Below are positions 28,331 to 36,980 of a stretch of 64,000 nt of DNA, piece after piece. Under the pieces are notes generated by a model that was not told the origin of the DNA, made no database searches, and worked only from the letters and a program-made list of their open reading frames with translations. Source of the DNA: Deefgea chitinilytica. Its GTDB lineage: Bacteria; Pseudomonadota; Gammaproteobacteria; Burkholderiales; Chitinibacteraceae. Numbering within the stretch: position 1 is the stretch's first letter; the number at the start of each line of letters is the position of its first letter. The translations under genes and the position numbers were made by a program. The DNA lies in the NCBI RefSeq assembly GCF_016881405.1, contig NZ_WOFE01000005.1, forward strand, positions 62,001 through 126,000, read 5' to 3'.

Positions 28331-28852
28331 TTAACTAGCCTGACGGCGCGCCGACATGGTTTTACCCAATTGCGCTAAGCAGGCATCATCCAATAACTGC
28401 GCGGCAAACGGATAAATCTCGCGCTCCTCACGCGCGGCGTGCGCGGGGTAGCGCTGCGCAAATTGCTGCGCCAAGCTCTGCGTTAAAGCGGCCGCATCCC
28501 CAGCAATAACCGCTAGCAAGGCCAAACGCACTTGCTGCCACAATACCCCTAACTCGGCGTGCTCAGCGGTAATCTCAGCGATAATCGTGGCTAACTCTGG
28601 CGTGGCTTTCGCCAGCAAGGCCGGAAATAAATCATCGTCTTCATCTTGGTGGTGCAAGGGTGCTGCCACATCAAAATAACGCAAAATCGACTGAGCACCA
28701 GCGACTGCTGCGGCATCGGCACCGTATTTCTCAAGGTGCAGCGCAAGCTTTTCGGTCAGCGCAGCGTATTGACGCACCCGATCATGACAGGCAATCAGCA
28801 TCGCCACTGGCGTTTCAAAAGTCACAGACTCGGTTGCAAATGGATTCAGCAT
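28331..28852 (-). CDS. Hemerythrin-like HHE domain protein
   Basis: A 173-residue helical protein with the HHE pattern of di-iron hemerythrin-like proteins: MLIACHDRVRQYAALTEKLA (His near residue 24), PLHHQDEDDDLFPALL (His, Glu, Asp), ITAEHAELGVLWQQV and HAAREEREIYPFAAQLL. Such proteins bind oxygen or sense iron or redox state; the exact role is unknown. The ATG has GGAG before it (GGAGTAAGAC). It is convergent with the histidine kinase gene, eight bases away. Confidence 0.87.
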   Translation of the reverse strand: MLNPFATESVTFETPVAMLIACHDRVRQYAALTEKLALHLEKYGADAAAVAGAQSILRYFDVAAPLHHQDEDDDLFPALLAKATPELATIIAEITAEHAELGVLWQQVRLALLAVIAGDAAALTQSLAQQFAQRYPAHAAREEREIYPFAAQLLDDACLAQLGKTMSARRQAS

Positions 28853-28944
28853 GTCTTACTCCTTCGCGAGGATCACGCTGTAACTTACGCCTCTGACGTT
28901 GATTTACCAATATCAAAAAGCCCAAAGTCTGCGCTGAAATAAAA

Positions 28945-28972
28945 AAACCTGCGCCAAAACGATCGCAGGTTT
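28945..28972 (-). terminator. Rho-independent terminator of the 55-residue gene
   Basis: AAACCTGCG (28945-28953) and CGCAGGTTT (28964-28972) with a 10-base loop. On the minus strand it is followed by a T run (A28941-28947 on the plus strand), 21 bases after the small gene's stop codon. Confidence 0.8.
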
Positions 28973-28993
28973 ATTTTGCGTGCAGCAAGCCGA

Positions 28994-29161
28994 TTAAGAC
29001 TTTTTGAAAATCTCGTTATAACGTTCAGTGACGGCGGCTTCGATTTGTACATTGGTCGGTGCCGTTGAGCTAAGCAACAAATTACATAAGATTTTTTCAG
29101 CTTCGCGCAATAAATAGCGTTTTTGTTGGCGTTTGCTCAAGCGTTTGATTTTGGCGTTCAT
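28994..29161 (-). CDS. Small basic protein of unknown function (55 residues)
   Basis: A 55-residue frame, MNAKIKRLSKRQQKRYLLRE at the start and ERYNEIFKKS at the end, rich in Lys and Arg and likely helical. A strong GGGAGGAAG ribosome-binding site lies ten bases before the ATG, and a good terminator lies just downstream, so this is probably a real gene. I do not recognise the family. A second ATG slightly upstream (29168) opens only a 23-codon frame. Confidence 0.7.
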   Translation of the reverse strand: MNAKIKRLSKRQQKRYLLREAEKILCNLLLSSTAPTNVQIEAAVTERYNEIFKKS

Positions 29162-29233
29162 CGTCCATCTTCCTCCCTAGAAATAAATTGCAGTATAACG
29201 GTTTAGTAGCTAACCGTAGGTATATCTTTCTAA

Positions 29234-29584
29234 TTAAGCAATTTTCTCTGCTTGCACAATATACTGCGCCAGCGATTTATCCTCGATGTCCTTCAGGCTA
29301 AATAACTTAATATGTCGGCGAAACTTCCCGCCGCCTTCAAGGACGCCCGCCACATCACTCAAATCACAACCTCGACCAAACTCAACTGAAACATGTTTTT
29401 GATACGCAAAAATACCGCAAAAATCCGCCTGCGTCGCAAACAGCAAGCCGCCGTACATCACGCGCTCGGTCGCGCTGGGCAATAAAGAATAAATCAAGGT
29501 ACGCACCGCCTCAACCACGGCCAGTCGCTCTACATCAAGCAAAGCCAAATCGTGTAATAAAGACGCTACTTTTGCATCGCTCAT
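29234..29584 (-). CDS. DUF1801-type protein
   Basis: A 116-residue protein whose centre reads TLIYSLLPSATERVMYGGLL and then FCGIFAYQKHVSVEFGRG, the 'P...e.i.yg...f......f.gi..y..hv...f.rG' pattern of DUF1801/YdhG-like proteins. The function of that family is not well established. The frame is open seven codons further (to 29605), but ATG 29584 has a GTGGGGTGGG stretch before it. It lies directly downstream of a small membrane protein gene on the same strand. Confidence 0.75.
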   Translation of the reverse strand: MSDAKVASLLHDLALLDVERLAVVEAVRTLIYSLLPSATERVMYGGLLFATQADFCGIFAYQKHVSVEFGRGCDLSDVAGVLEGGGKFRRHIKLFSLKDIEDKSLAQYIVQAEKIA

Positions 29585-29601
29585 ACCCACCCCACTCAAT
29601 A

Positions 29602-30099
29602 TCACATTAAACGCGTGTAGTCTTTCGCTGGCAGCGCCAATTCTGCCGACAATCGTTCCATCTCGGCCAATAAATCAGCAACCGTTCCATCGACGCAGCG
29701 TAAATTAAATTCACGCCGTTTCCGACTAAACAGCTTTATAAATCCGCGATAACCTTCACCACTCTCGTTTGTTTCTTGAAAGTCGGCATACATAAAATCA
29801 AAGTCATCCAAGGAAATCTCACGCCCACGACTCAGCACTTTGCCACGCCATACCGTTTCGCGATGCAGCAATCGATCAGCCAAGTTGATACAAATGTAGG
29901 TCTTTGGAAACCCCAAAAAAGATTGAACAAGTAACAATAAAATAAACAGAACAATCCAACTGGATAGATTAATGTTTTGAAATACGGTGAGAAATAGCCA
30001 CGCTATCAAAAACACGACGGGTATCAACAAAAACCAAGCCGATGCACTTCGCGTCCGCAGCGATTGCTGTTTATGATAGCGAAAGCGTGTTTTGTTCAT
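29602..30099 (-). CDS. Membrane protein of unknown function, two TM segments
   Basis: A 165-residue protein. Two adjacent hydrophobic segments (ASAWFLLIPVVFLIAWLFLT at about residues 19-38 and WIVLFILLLLVQSFLGF at about 47-63) form a hairpin. The rest is a cytoplasmic domain of about 95 residues with no family I recognise. The frame extends 53 codons upstream into the carboxypeptidase gene. MNKTRF at 30099 has a GGCTGGAG stretch before it and gives a sensible membrane protein, so I chose it. It lies 14 bases after the M14 gene, likely in one transcript. Confidence 0.75.
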   Translation of the reverse strand: MNKTRFRYHKQQSLRTRSASAWFLLIPVVFLIAWLFLTVFQNINLSSWIVLFILLLLVQSFLGFPKTYICINLADRLLHRETVWRGKVLSRGREISLDDFDFMYADFQETNESGEGYRGFIKLFSRKRREFNLRCVDGTVADLLAEMERLSAELALPAKDYTRLM

Positions 30100-30113
30100 C
30101 TCCAGCCACCATT

Positions 30114-31247
30114 TCAATTCAAATTCGGCACCACCGCCAGCAAAGCCGTCAACACGCTCGCGCCAAACTGTTTTGAACGTTCGCCATTCCAGCCCACTTC
30201 GGGTAGCGGATGATTTGCGGTGTCTTTGAATGGCATTTCCACCGTATAAGCCAAACAATCAAAAGTATGCCCCACCCAATTCGTACCCAGCGTCAGCGTT
30301 TCTGGGCCGAAATGGCTGTCGGTATAGCCAAACTCGGTTTGAAAATCAGGGCTCGCCGCCAACCACGCGACCTTAAATGCATTCTGTAAATCACGTTGTT
30401 TGCTAGAGAAAGACGGATTATCCTCGCAGCCCGCGACAAAATTATGCGGAATACTCTCGTCGCCATGAATATCTAAAAACGCATCAACACCGATTTGCTG
30501 CATTTTTTCCCGCACCCAAAACACCTCGGGGCTGCGCTCTAAAGTCGGTGTGCCCCATTCGCGATTCAAATTGGCGCCGCGCGCATTGGTGCGCAAATTG
30601 CCGCGCACGCTGCCATCGGGGTTCATATTCGGCACAATGTAAAACACGCACTGCTCCAGCAGGCGACGCGCCACGGCGTTTTCTGGGTCCAATAAGGTTT
30701 CCAGCAAGCCTTCGACAAACCATTCGGCCATGCTTTCCCCTGGATGCTGGCGCGCGGTAATCCAGATATTTTTCTTATTACCTAGCGGTATGCCGATGCG
30801 TAGCATGTCTAAATCATGCCCATCGGGTGTTACCCCTAATGGCATCAAATCGACCCACGGTGCGTGGCTCAGCGCATTGCCGATCAAAGCTTGATGGCGC
30901 TCCCAAGAATACGGCTCGAAATAAGCGAACCACACCGCATCGGTCATCGGTGTGTGCTGAATAATCAAACTTTGCCCATCGTATTCGGTATCAACACGAA
31001 ACCAATTCTCGCGATCATAACTGGCCACTGCCTGATAATCAGGCCAGCCATCGGGATACGCGCTTTGCGCTGCGTTTTCGATGCGCAACACACAGTCCTG
31101 ATCGCGCGCGCCAGTCAGGCGAAAATGAAACCACTGCGCAAAATCAGAGGCGTTATCGGAGCGTAGTTTCAAACGGATATTCGCGGCGTCGCTGGCGTCG
31201 ATAACGTCGATTGAACCGGAGTCGAACTGGCTGGAGATACGAATCAT
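30114..31247 (-). CDS. M14-family zinc carboxypeptidase (cytosolic carboxypeptidase-like)
   Basis: A 377-residue protein. The N-terminal half is a beta-rich domain found in cytosolic-carboxypeptidase-like M14 enzymes (QWFHFRLTGARDQDCVLRIE, VWFAYFEPYSWERHQALI). The peptidase domain carries the zinc ligands in ITARQHPGESMAEWFVEGLL (H..E) and FLDIHGDESIPHNFVAG (H), and the usual NMNPDGSVRGNLRTNARGAN and LNREW. There is no signal peptide, so it acts in the cytoplasm. Its substrate is unknown; bacterial members probably trim peptides or protein tails. A membrane protein and a DUF1801 gene follow closely. Confidence 0.9.
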   Translation of the reverse strand: MIRISSQFDSGSIDVIDASDAANIRLKLRSDNASDFAQWFHFRLTGARDQDCVLRIENAAQSAYPDGWPDYQAVASYDRENWFRVDTEYDGQSLIIQHTPMTDAVWFAYFEPYSWERHQALIGNALSHAPWVDLMPLGVTPDGHDLDMLRIGIPLGNKKNIWITARQHPGESMAEWFVEGLLETLLDPENAVARRLLEQCVFYIVPNMNPDGSVRGNLRTNARGANLNREWGTPTLERSPEVFWVREKMQQIGVDAFLDIHGDESIPHNFVAGCEDNPSFSSKQRDLQNAFKVAWLAASPDFQTEFGYTDSHFGPETLTLGTNWVGHTFDCLAYTVEMPFKDTANHPLPEVGWNGERSKQFGASVLTALLAVVPNLN

Positions 31248-31333
31248 AATGGTGTTCCCTTTATCAACTTGTATACTTTTCTACAAGGAGCTTATGGTAT
31301 TTATTAGTGGGCGAGTGCATGTCTCGACAGTGT

Positions 31334-31681
31334 TTAAAGCTCATCGCAGGTAGAGCGCTGCGGTAATGATTGATGAATTGGAAAAGTAAGAATTCGCCCG
31401 TGCAAGTTGCCGCAGATACGATTTGGTTTCGATGTGCCAGAAAAATTCAAATCTCTACAACCATTCACAATTGCGTAATCATATTCGTACGCTATGGCAA
31501 TATGAGCCATCGCAACGTCAACGTCTTTGATATGCACCTTTTCTAGCATCGCGTGCGCATCATAATCGGTGACATCAAGGTCGAACGCAGGATAAAACGC
31601 GTCAATATGTTCACGTACCCAAGCTGCCATCGCTTGATGGTCTGTAAGATGTTCAGGCAACTCAATCTTAAGAACTTCCAT
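31334..31681 (-). CDS. Hypothetical protein (115 residues)
   Basis: An acidic 115-residue frame. The first 80 residues look like a real protein (LPEHLTDHQAMAAWVREHID, VHIKDVDVAMAHIAIAYEYD). The last 35 residues (SKPNRICGNLHGRILTFPIH...) look different and could reflect a shifted or worn end. I do not recognise the family. There is no strong ribosome-binding site. It lies 53 bases downstream of the Imm33-type gene on the same strand, so it may belong with it. Confidence 0.5.
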   Translation of the reverse strand: MEVLKIELPEHLTDHQAMAAWVREHIDAFYPAFDLDVTDYDAHAMLEKVHIKDVDVAMAHIAIAYEYDYAIVNGCRDLNFSGTSKPNRICGNLHGRILTFPIHQSLPQRSTCDEL

Positions 31682-31734
31682 TGTTACGCTTTACCTTCAA
31701 TCTTCAAAGCACGCATTCCTATCACCCAACGCAA

Positions 31735-32088
31735 TTAATCCAGCGGCGACCAATCAGTCACAGGCTTAAATTCATCGTCATTCTCGCTGGTAACAAAACG
31801 CTCAAAGACGCTACCGATCGCTGAATCAAGCAGCGGAATAATACTGGCGTCGTAATTGGCGATCACGTTCACATCGAATTCGCTATGATTATTTGGGTTA
31901 TTCAGGTATTTCTGGTCTTCGGTACCCGAAAAAAAGCGCCAGCCGCTGTCGCCGTCTTTAAGCGGTTTTTCGCGGTACATTAGGCCGACCGGATAACCTT
32001 CGATGGTGATTTCATCGCTGGCGATACACAGGCCATGACCCATCGCCTTTTTTCTAATTACGCGCTCATCGAGCAAAAATTCTTTCAT
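31735..32088 (-). CDS. Imm33/DUF2185-type immunity-like protein
   Basis: A 117-residue protein with the DUF2185 (Imm33) core: GLCIASDEITIEGYPVGLMY, REKPLKDGDSGWRFFSGTED and NPNNHSEFDVNVIANYDASI. The 'vGymyRe.p.d..DSGWrf.sG.E' pattern is characteristic. Some members are predicted immunity proteins of polymorphic toxin systems; many others stand alone with unknown roles. No toxin gene lies next to it, so an immunity job is only a family-based guess. The GCAATACCC motif lies 39 bases upstream of its start. Confidence 0.75.
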   Translation of the reverse strand: MKEFLLDERVIRKKAMGHGLCIASDEITIEGYPVGLMYREKPLKDGDSGWRFFSGTEDQKYLNNPNNHSEFDVNVIANYDASIIPLLDSAIGSVFERFVTSENDDEFKPVTDWSPLD

Positions 32089-32120
32089 AGGTATCTACCG
32101 CAAAATTAATTAAATCATTA

Positions 32121-32137
32121 CCTACTGAGCAATACCC
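32121..32137. repeat. GCAATACCC motif, partial copy 3 of the intergenic element
   Basis: CCTACTGAGCAATACCC at 32121-32137 shares the core AGCAATACCC with the right arms of the elements at 8800-8848 and 13243-13291. No clear left arm is present here. It lies in the spacer between the Imm33-type gene and the oxidoreductase gene. Confidence 0.4.
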
Positions 32138-32162
32138 AGCTCAACGATCGAGAAACTAAATC

Positions 32163-33134
32163 TCAACACCGAATCTGAACATTGCCCAAAGAATCTCGTG
32201 CCTGTAAAGTCATCGCCAGCGCAGCTCGCGTTTTAGCGTGACTCATAACTGGGCTTTCTAGCTCGCCCGCGCGCAGCAAATCGCAAAAATGTTCTGTTTC
32301 GTAATTGAGCCCCGAGCCTTGCGGAACAATCACGAGTTCTTCGCGCTCACCCGCTGCTGTCACTAAAGTTGCCTTCGCCGGATTCCACCATTTATCGTGG
32401 ATGAGCACATAACCCGCGCTACCGCCAATCAGCGCTTCGCCGCTACCAGCGATATCCAGCCCGCAATACAGCTGACTAATGCCATGTTCATGCTGAATAT
32501 TCAGACTCGCAAACGTATCGACCAATGTCGCGCCAACGCGTCCCAATGTTTGAATTTCACTCGCCGCGCCCAGCCAATCGACGGCCAGAAAGGCGCTATA
32601 AATACCGATATCGAGCAAACCACCACCGGCTTGTGCCGGATCGAGTACGGCGTGGCCAGCGGGCACATTTGGGTTAGCAAAGCCGGCACGAACAAAGCGC
32701 ACCTCGCCAATCGCTCCTGCAGCAATACGCTCGCGTAGCGTTTGATACAGCGGGAAAAACGGCGGTTTCATCGCCTCCATATACAACTGGCCGCAAGCCT
32801 GCGCGGAGGCGATCACCGCATCGAGATCGGCCAAGGAAGTTGCTGCGGGTTTTTCACACAGCACGGCTTTACCGGCTTTCAGTGCGGCGATACTCAGCGC
32901 TGCGTGACTAGGATGTGGGGTGGCGATGTAGACGGCGTCGATGTCGCTGGCGAGCAGATCCTCGATCTCGTCGAACACGGTAGGAATATGGTGAACCGCA
33001 GCAAACTGCCGCGCTTTAGCGCCGCCACGGCTATAGACCGCGCTCACGGTCACGTTTGGCACGTGCGTGAGGCCAGCAAAAAACCGTTGCGCGATATGGC
33101 CAGTGCCAATAATGCCAAAACGGATGGAACGCAT
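32163..33134 (-). CDS. Gfo/Idh/MocA-family NAD(P)-dependent oxidoreductase
   Basis: A 323-residue enzyme. The N-terminal Rossmann domain reads IRFGIIGTGHIAQRFFAGL, followed by AVYSRGGAKARQFAAVHHI, AVYIATPHPSHAALSIAALK and the family motif AVLCEKPAATSLADLDAVI with the EKP lysine. The C-terminal domain has ALDPAQAGG-type residues (AVLDPAQAGGGLLDIGIYSA), with the 'GGG.l.DiG.Y' pattern. The family acts on sugars and related polyols; the substrate is unknown. The frame is open five codons further, but ATG 33134 has GAGG six bases before it. It stands apart from the metW-metX pair by 79 bases. Confidence 0.87.
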   Translation of the reverse strand: MRSIRFGIIGTGHIAQRFFAGLTHVPNVTVSAVYSRGGAKARQFAAVHHIPTVFDEIEDLLASDIDAVYIATPHPSHAALSIAALKAGKAVLCEKPAATSLADLDAVIASAQACGQLYMEAMKPPFFPLYQTLRERIAAGAIGEVRFVRAGFANPNVPAGHAVLDPAQAGGGLLDIGIYSAFLAVDWLGAASEIQTLGRVGATLVDTFASLNIQHEHGISQLYCGLDIAGSGEALIGGSAGYVLIHDKWWNPAKATLVTAAGEREELVIVPQGSGLNYETEHFCDLLRAGELESPVMSHAKTRAALAMTLQARDSLGNVQIRC

Positions 33135-33213
33135 CGTGACCTCACTCATTGTATTGCCATGTAAGCCTTATAGTGCATGAGCTACACGGCAATACATCAA
33201 CTAGGTTTTGAGC

Positions 33214-33816
33214 TTATTGGGTGCAAGCGCTAAATTGCACCAAAGCAAGACTACCAAATAAGTTCGGCAAAAAGTCGACCGTTTCACCCTGATGCAACAC
33301 GACTTGCTTATCGACTTTCATGCCCATTTTGCCGAGCAATTTGTCGAAATCTTTCACCGTGCAGAAGTGGATATTCGGCGTGTTATACCATTCATACGGA
33401 ATCGTCTCCGACACGGGCATGCGGCCGATTAGAATTTGCCAGCGGTTTTCCCAGAAACCAAAGTTCGGGAAGGTAACGATGCCAACTTTGCCGACGCGCA
33501 GCATTTCTTGCAAAATAAACTCGACGTTGTGCATCGACTGAATGGTGAGCGACAACACGACGTAGTCAAAACTACCGTCTTCAAAATGCTGCAAACCGCT
33601 TTCCATATCCGCCTGAATAACGTTCAGGCCTTTTTCAACGCAAGTGACAATCGAATTCACATCGACGTCAACGCCAATACCACGCACGGCTTTGTTAGTT
33701 TGTAGCCACGCGAGCAATTCACCGTCAGCGCAGCCCAGATCGAGTACGCGCGAATTTGCTTTGATTTGCTCGGCGATGTGTTTTAAATCGGGGCGCAGCG
33801 TAGTTGAATGAGCCAT
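33214..33816 (-). CDS. metW: Methionine biosynthesis protein MetW
   Basis: A 200-residue methyltransferase-fold protein. The SAM-binding motif is SRVLDLGCADGELLAWLQT (about residues 22-40), followed by VDVDVNSIVTCVEKGLNVIQ, GSFDYVVLSLTIQSMHNVE and TFPNFGFWENRWQILIGRMP. The last two are typical of MetW. It forms a pair with MetX in many proteobacteria and is thought to act with it in homoserine acylation or its control. Its start overlaps the metX stop by one base (TAATG). Confidence 0.93.
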   Translation of the reverse strand: MAHSTTLRPDLKHIAEQIKANSRVLDLGCADGELLAWLQTNKAVRGIGVDVDVNSIVTCVEKGLNVIQADMESGLQHFEDGSFDYVVLSLTIQSMHNVEFILQEMLRVGKVGIVTFPNFGFWENRWQILIGRMPVSETIPYEWYNTPNIHFCTVKDFDKLLGKMGMKVDKQVVLHQGETVDFLPNLFGSLALVQFSACTQ

Positions 33817-34943
33817 TACGCGATCTCCTTCGCCACATTATTCAGATAAGCACGCATCACGCCCATGTACGGCGCATCTTCCATCAGGAAGGCATCATGA
33901 CCGTGCTGTGATTCAATTTCGGCGTACGACACAGTGCGATCCGCATCGAGCAGCGCTTTAACGATTTCACGCGAGCGCGACGGCGCAAAGCGCCAATCCG
34001 ACGTGAACGAAACGACTAAGAATTTTGCTTTCGCTTGGCGCATCGCCTGCGCGAGGCTGCCGCCGTAATGGCGCGCGGGATCAAAGTAATCCAAAGCTTT
34101 GGTCATTAATAAATAAGTATTGGCATCGAACATCGTCGAGAACTTGTCGCCCTGATAGCGCAGATACGATTCAATCTCGAATTCAACATCAAAACCATAT
34201 TTATACTCGCCGCTACGCAGCAAGCGGCCAAACTTCTCACCCATGCCGTCGTCCGACAAATACGTGATATGACCCAACATGCGCGCCAAGCGCAAACCGC
34301 GCTTTGGCACAACGCCGTGTTGATAAAAATCACCGCCATGAAACTCAGGATCGGTAATGATGGCTTGCCGGGCCACGTCGTTAAATGCGATATTTTGCGC
34401 GGTGAGTTTGGGCGCCGAGGCAATCACCAAAGCATGACGCACCCGCTCAGGATAAGTAATCGACCAGCGCAAAGCCTGCATACCACCCAAGCTGCCACCA
34501 ATAATTGCTGCAAACTGCTCAATGCCTAAGCGATCGGCCAAACGCGCTTGCGTTTCGACCCAATCACGCACTAGCACCACTGGAAAACTCGAACCATATG
34601 GCGCGCTGGTTTCTGGATTGATACTCGAAGGCCCGGTCGAGCCATGGCAACCGCCGAGGTTATTGAGGCCAATGACGAAAAATTTATTCGTATCAATCGG
34701 TTTCCCCGGGCCCACCATATTGTCCCACCAGCCCGGCGCTTTATCGGTCTCGGCATGTTTGCCAGCCACATGATGATGACCAGACAGTGCATGACAGATC
34801 AAAATGGCATTTGATTTATCGGCATTCAAGGTGCCATAGGTTTCCACCATCAACTCATAGCGCGACAACGTTGCGCCAGAAGACAGGGTAATGGGCTCTT
34901 CAAATACAAACTTTTGAGGGGTAACGATGCCTACAGACTGCAT
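33816..34943 (-). CDS. metX: Homoserine O-acyltransferase MetX
   Basis: A 375-residue alpha/beta hydrolase-fold enzyme that activates homoserine for methionine synthesis. The nucleophile serine is in [20 protein letters not shown] (about residues 141-160). Other motifs are [58 protein letters not shown] (catalytic Asp) and [13 protein letters not shown] (catalytic His). Many betaproteobacterial MetX enzymes use succinyl-CoA rather than acetyl-CoA; I cannot decide which from sequence alone. It is coupled to metW. Confidence 0.94.
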   Translation of the reverse strand: MQSVGIVTPQKFVFEEPITLSSGATLSRYELMVETYGTLNADKSNAILICHALSGHHHVAGKHAETDKAPGWWDNMVGPGKPIDTNKFFVIGLNNLGGCHGSTGPSSINPETSAPYGSSFPVVLVRDWVETQARLADRLGIEQFAAIIGGSLGGMQALRWSITYPERVRHALVIASAPKLTAQNIAFNDVARQAIITDPEFHGGDFYQHGVVPKRGLRLARMLGHITYLSDDGMGEKFGRLLRSGEYKYGFDVEFEIESYLRYQGDKFSTMFDANTYLLMTKALDYFDPARHYGGSLAQAMRQAKAKFLVVSFTSDWRFAPSRSREIVKALLDADRTVSYAEIESQHGHDAFLMEDAPYMGVMRAYLNNVAKEIA

Positions 34944-34953
34944 TTTTTACCTG

Positions 34954-35769
34954 CTATTTATTAAGTCGATCAAAGGCGGCTCGCTCAGCAGCCGACCATT
35001 TTTCATCCATCGTAATCAGATTATCTCGATCAGCAAAGGGCGGATATCCCGCCTTCATCGTCAGGCGAATATAGTGATGATTGAAGACATCTAAACAAAT
35101 ATGCATCGGTTTCATATCACCGACTTGTTCAGCACGCTGCTTAGTTCGTAAATACAGATCGAAATCACCGGCCTGAATGCGCTCGTCCCACAGCCCGATT
35201 TTAGCCAAGGCTTTACGCTGAATCATCACTGTATTGCCCACAAAGCCTTCTTTAATTTGGCCTGCAAAGCGATACGTACGATCGGCATTAAATTTTGCCC
35301 AATCACCGTACATCCAACGATGCATCATTTGCAAAGTGGTACGATTAAAACCAAACAGGCCGAGGAAATTTTTGACCTTTTTCCAACGACGCTTGAGCTT
35401 TTTGGTAGCCACCGCATTTTCAATCTGCTCAATACCACATACCGTCGCCACGTCGAGCCCGTTTTTCTCCATACTGGCAATAAAACGAACATCCCAATCT
35501 GGCGAAACAATAATGTCATTATTCAAAAAAGCCAACCAATCGTATTGCGCAATCGCAATGCCTTGGTTTTGGCTGTGTGGATAAGAATAATTCGCACCAT
35601 TGCGAATCACTTTGGCACCCACCGATTCAAAAAAATCAGCACTGCCGTCGGTTGAGCCATTATCAATAATGATGAGTTCAAATGGATGATGCGTATAGCG
35701 CTGCAAATTCTCCCAATACAATTCATTCACAGCACGCTGGTTATAAATCGCAGTAATGATACTAATCAT
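34954..35769 (-). CDS. Family 2 glycosyltransferase
   Basis: A 271-residue GT-A enzyme, probably adding a sugar to a surface glycan. MISIITAIYNQRAVNELYWE is the N-terminus, FELIIIDNGSTDGSADFFE the nucleotide-binding part, and WLAFLNNDIIVSPDWD holds the metal-binding 'ND.iv' turn of this subgroup (about residues 78-93). The sugar and acceptor are unknown. Its start overlaps the end of the O-antigen ligase-like gene by four bases, and metX begins ten bases beyond its stop. Confidence 0.87.
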   Translation of the reverse strand: MISIITAIYNQRAVNELYWENLQRYTHHPFELIIIDNGSTDGSADFFESVGAKVIRNGANYSYPHSQNQGIAIAQYDWLAFLNNDIIVSPDWDVRFIASMEKNGLDVATVCGIEQIENAVATKKLKRRWKKVKNFLGLFGFNRTTLQMMHRWMYGDWAKFNADRTYRFAGQIKEGFVGNTVMIQRKALAKIGLWDERIQAGDFDLYLRTKQRAEQVGDMKPMHICLDVFNHHYIRLTMKAGYPPFADRDNLITMDEKWSAAERAAFDRLNK

Positions 35770-36980
35770 GCAGACAATTCATCCTTTTTAGGCCCATTAA
35801 GCATCGCACAGGTGAGCAATACAAACCCTAGACCTGTGATGTTATCTGTGAAGAATGAATTTGCGAACGTTGCAACCCCCATTCCCATTAACATGACATA
35901 TAGAGATGAACGCCATGCGGGCTGCAAATGACGACCTTGCCATGCTGCGGCACCTAACAAACCCAACAACAACGCAGCACCAATCACCCCCAACTCTATC
36001 GTTAACCAAATATAATCATTATGGGGATTCGATGTCGCGCGCAAACCACTAGTGACGCCACTATAACGGCTATATTCCTGCTTAAAGCTACCAGTACCAT
36101 AACCAGTCCATGGCTTAGCCAAAATCATTTGCTGAGTATCTTTTAACCAAATGAGACGTAAACCAATCGAAGTATCTGTATTTCCTTTTGAGTACTCCTG
36201 CATATCAGTTTGCGCTTTTGCAATACCCAATTTAACTGCCGAAGAATATTGGGGCAACACAAGCGCCGCCGCCAATACAATCGTTAAACCCAGTGTTAAA
36301 CCAATACGCCAGCGCCATAACACCAGCAGAAATCCCAGCATCATTAGAAAAATGAGCTGCCCAGTTCGACCAGGAACAACAAACAGAATGTTGTGTGTCA
36401 CAAACACAAATACAATCCAAGCTAAATTTTTTTGCCAGCCAAAGAACTTACCATTTAACAATCCCGCCAATAAACCGACCGCTAACAAACTGGCAAAATA
36501 GTTATGGTAGGTATGTGTACGAAATACCGCCCAATCCCCAGGTACGCCAACTCGCATTGGATACTCAAATAGATAAGAAACAAAAGCAGCACTCACGCTC
36601 AGCAATGCACCGCAAGCAAAACCGATTAACAATGCATTTCGAACTTTAGTACCGAAAAATAAACATAAAAATATTGGGATTAAATAATAAGCTCGCATTT
36701 TCAATATAAAACCCCAAGCCTCACTTTGTGATACCGACGTCCACAGAGTACCCAAAACCAAAGCTGCAGCTAACAACAAACCAGCAATCGCAAAGGGTTG
36801 AAAGAAAATCTGTTTATTAAATTGAAGTGCGCGAGGATTTAATAAAAAAGCAATGAGTAGCAATCCACCACCAATATTTTGTGCTGCGGTCGAAATAGGA
36901 ATCGCAAAGCCTGCTAAAGCCGCGGCGAAGAGCAATAAGCCCGATTGAAACCGCTGCAAGTGACTAGTACTTTCGATCAT
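35766..36980 (-). CDS. O-antigen ligase/polymerase-type membrane protein (Wzy_C family)
   Basis: A 404-residue protein with about 11-12 hydrophobic segments and a large periplasmic loop between the late segments. In that loop, GLRLIWLKDTQQMILAKPWT followed by GYGTGSFKQEYSRYSG and NPHNDYIWLTIELGVIGAAL matches the ligase/polymerase signature, with the key 'NPHN' histidine near residue 320. These proteins join O-antigen or other glycans to lipid A-core (WaaL) or polymerise them (Wzy); which one is not decided by sequence. It overlaps the neighbouring glycosyltransferase genes by four bases on both sides, so the three form one operon. Confidence 0.87.
   Translation of the reverse strand: MIESTSHLQRFQSGLLLFAAALAGFAIPISTAAQNIGGGLLLIAFLLNPRALQFNKQIFFQPFAIAGLLLAAALVLGTLWTSVSQSEAWGFILKMRAYYLIPIFLCLFFGTKVRNALLIGFACGALLSVSAAFVSYLFEYPMRVGVPGDWAVFRTHTYHNYFASLLAVGLLAGLLNGKFFGWQKNLAWIVFVFVTHNILFVVPGRTGQLIFLMMLGFLLVLWRWRIGLTLGLTIVLAAALVLPQYSSAVKLGIAKAQTDMQEYSKGNTDTSIGLRLIWLKDTQQMILAKPWTGYGTGSFKQEYSRYSGVTSGLRATSNPHNDYIWLTIELGVIGAALLLGLLGAAAWQGRHLQPAWRSSLYVMLMGMGVATFANSFFTDNITGLGFVLLTCAMLNGPKKDELSA

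Noticed and set aside
36217-36230. Another GCAATACCC word
   Set aside because: It lies inside the coding sequence of the ligase-like gene with no second arm, so it is not counted as a member of the intergenic element family.
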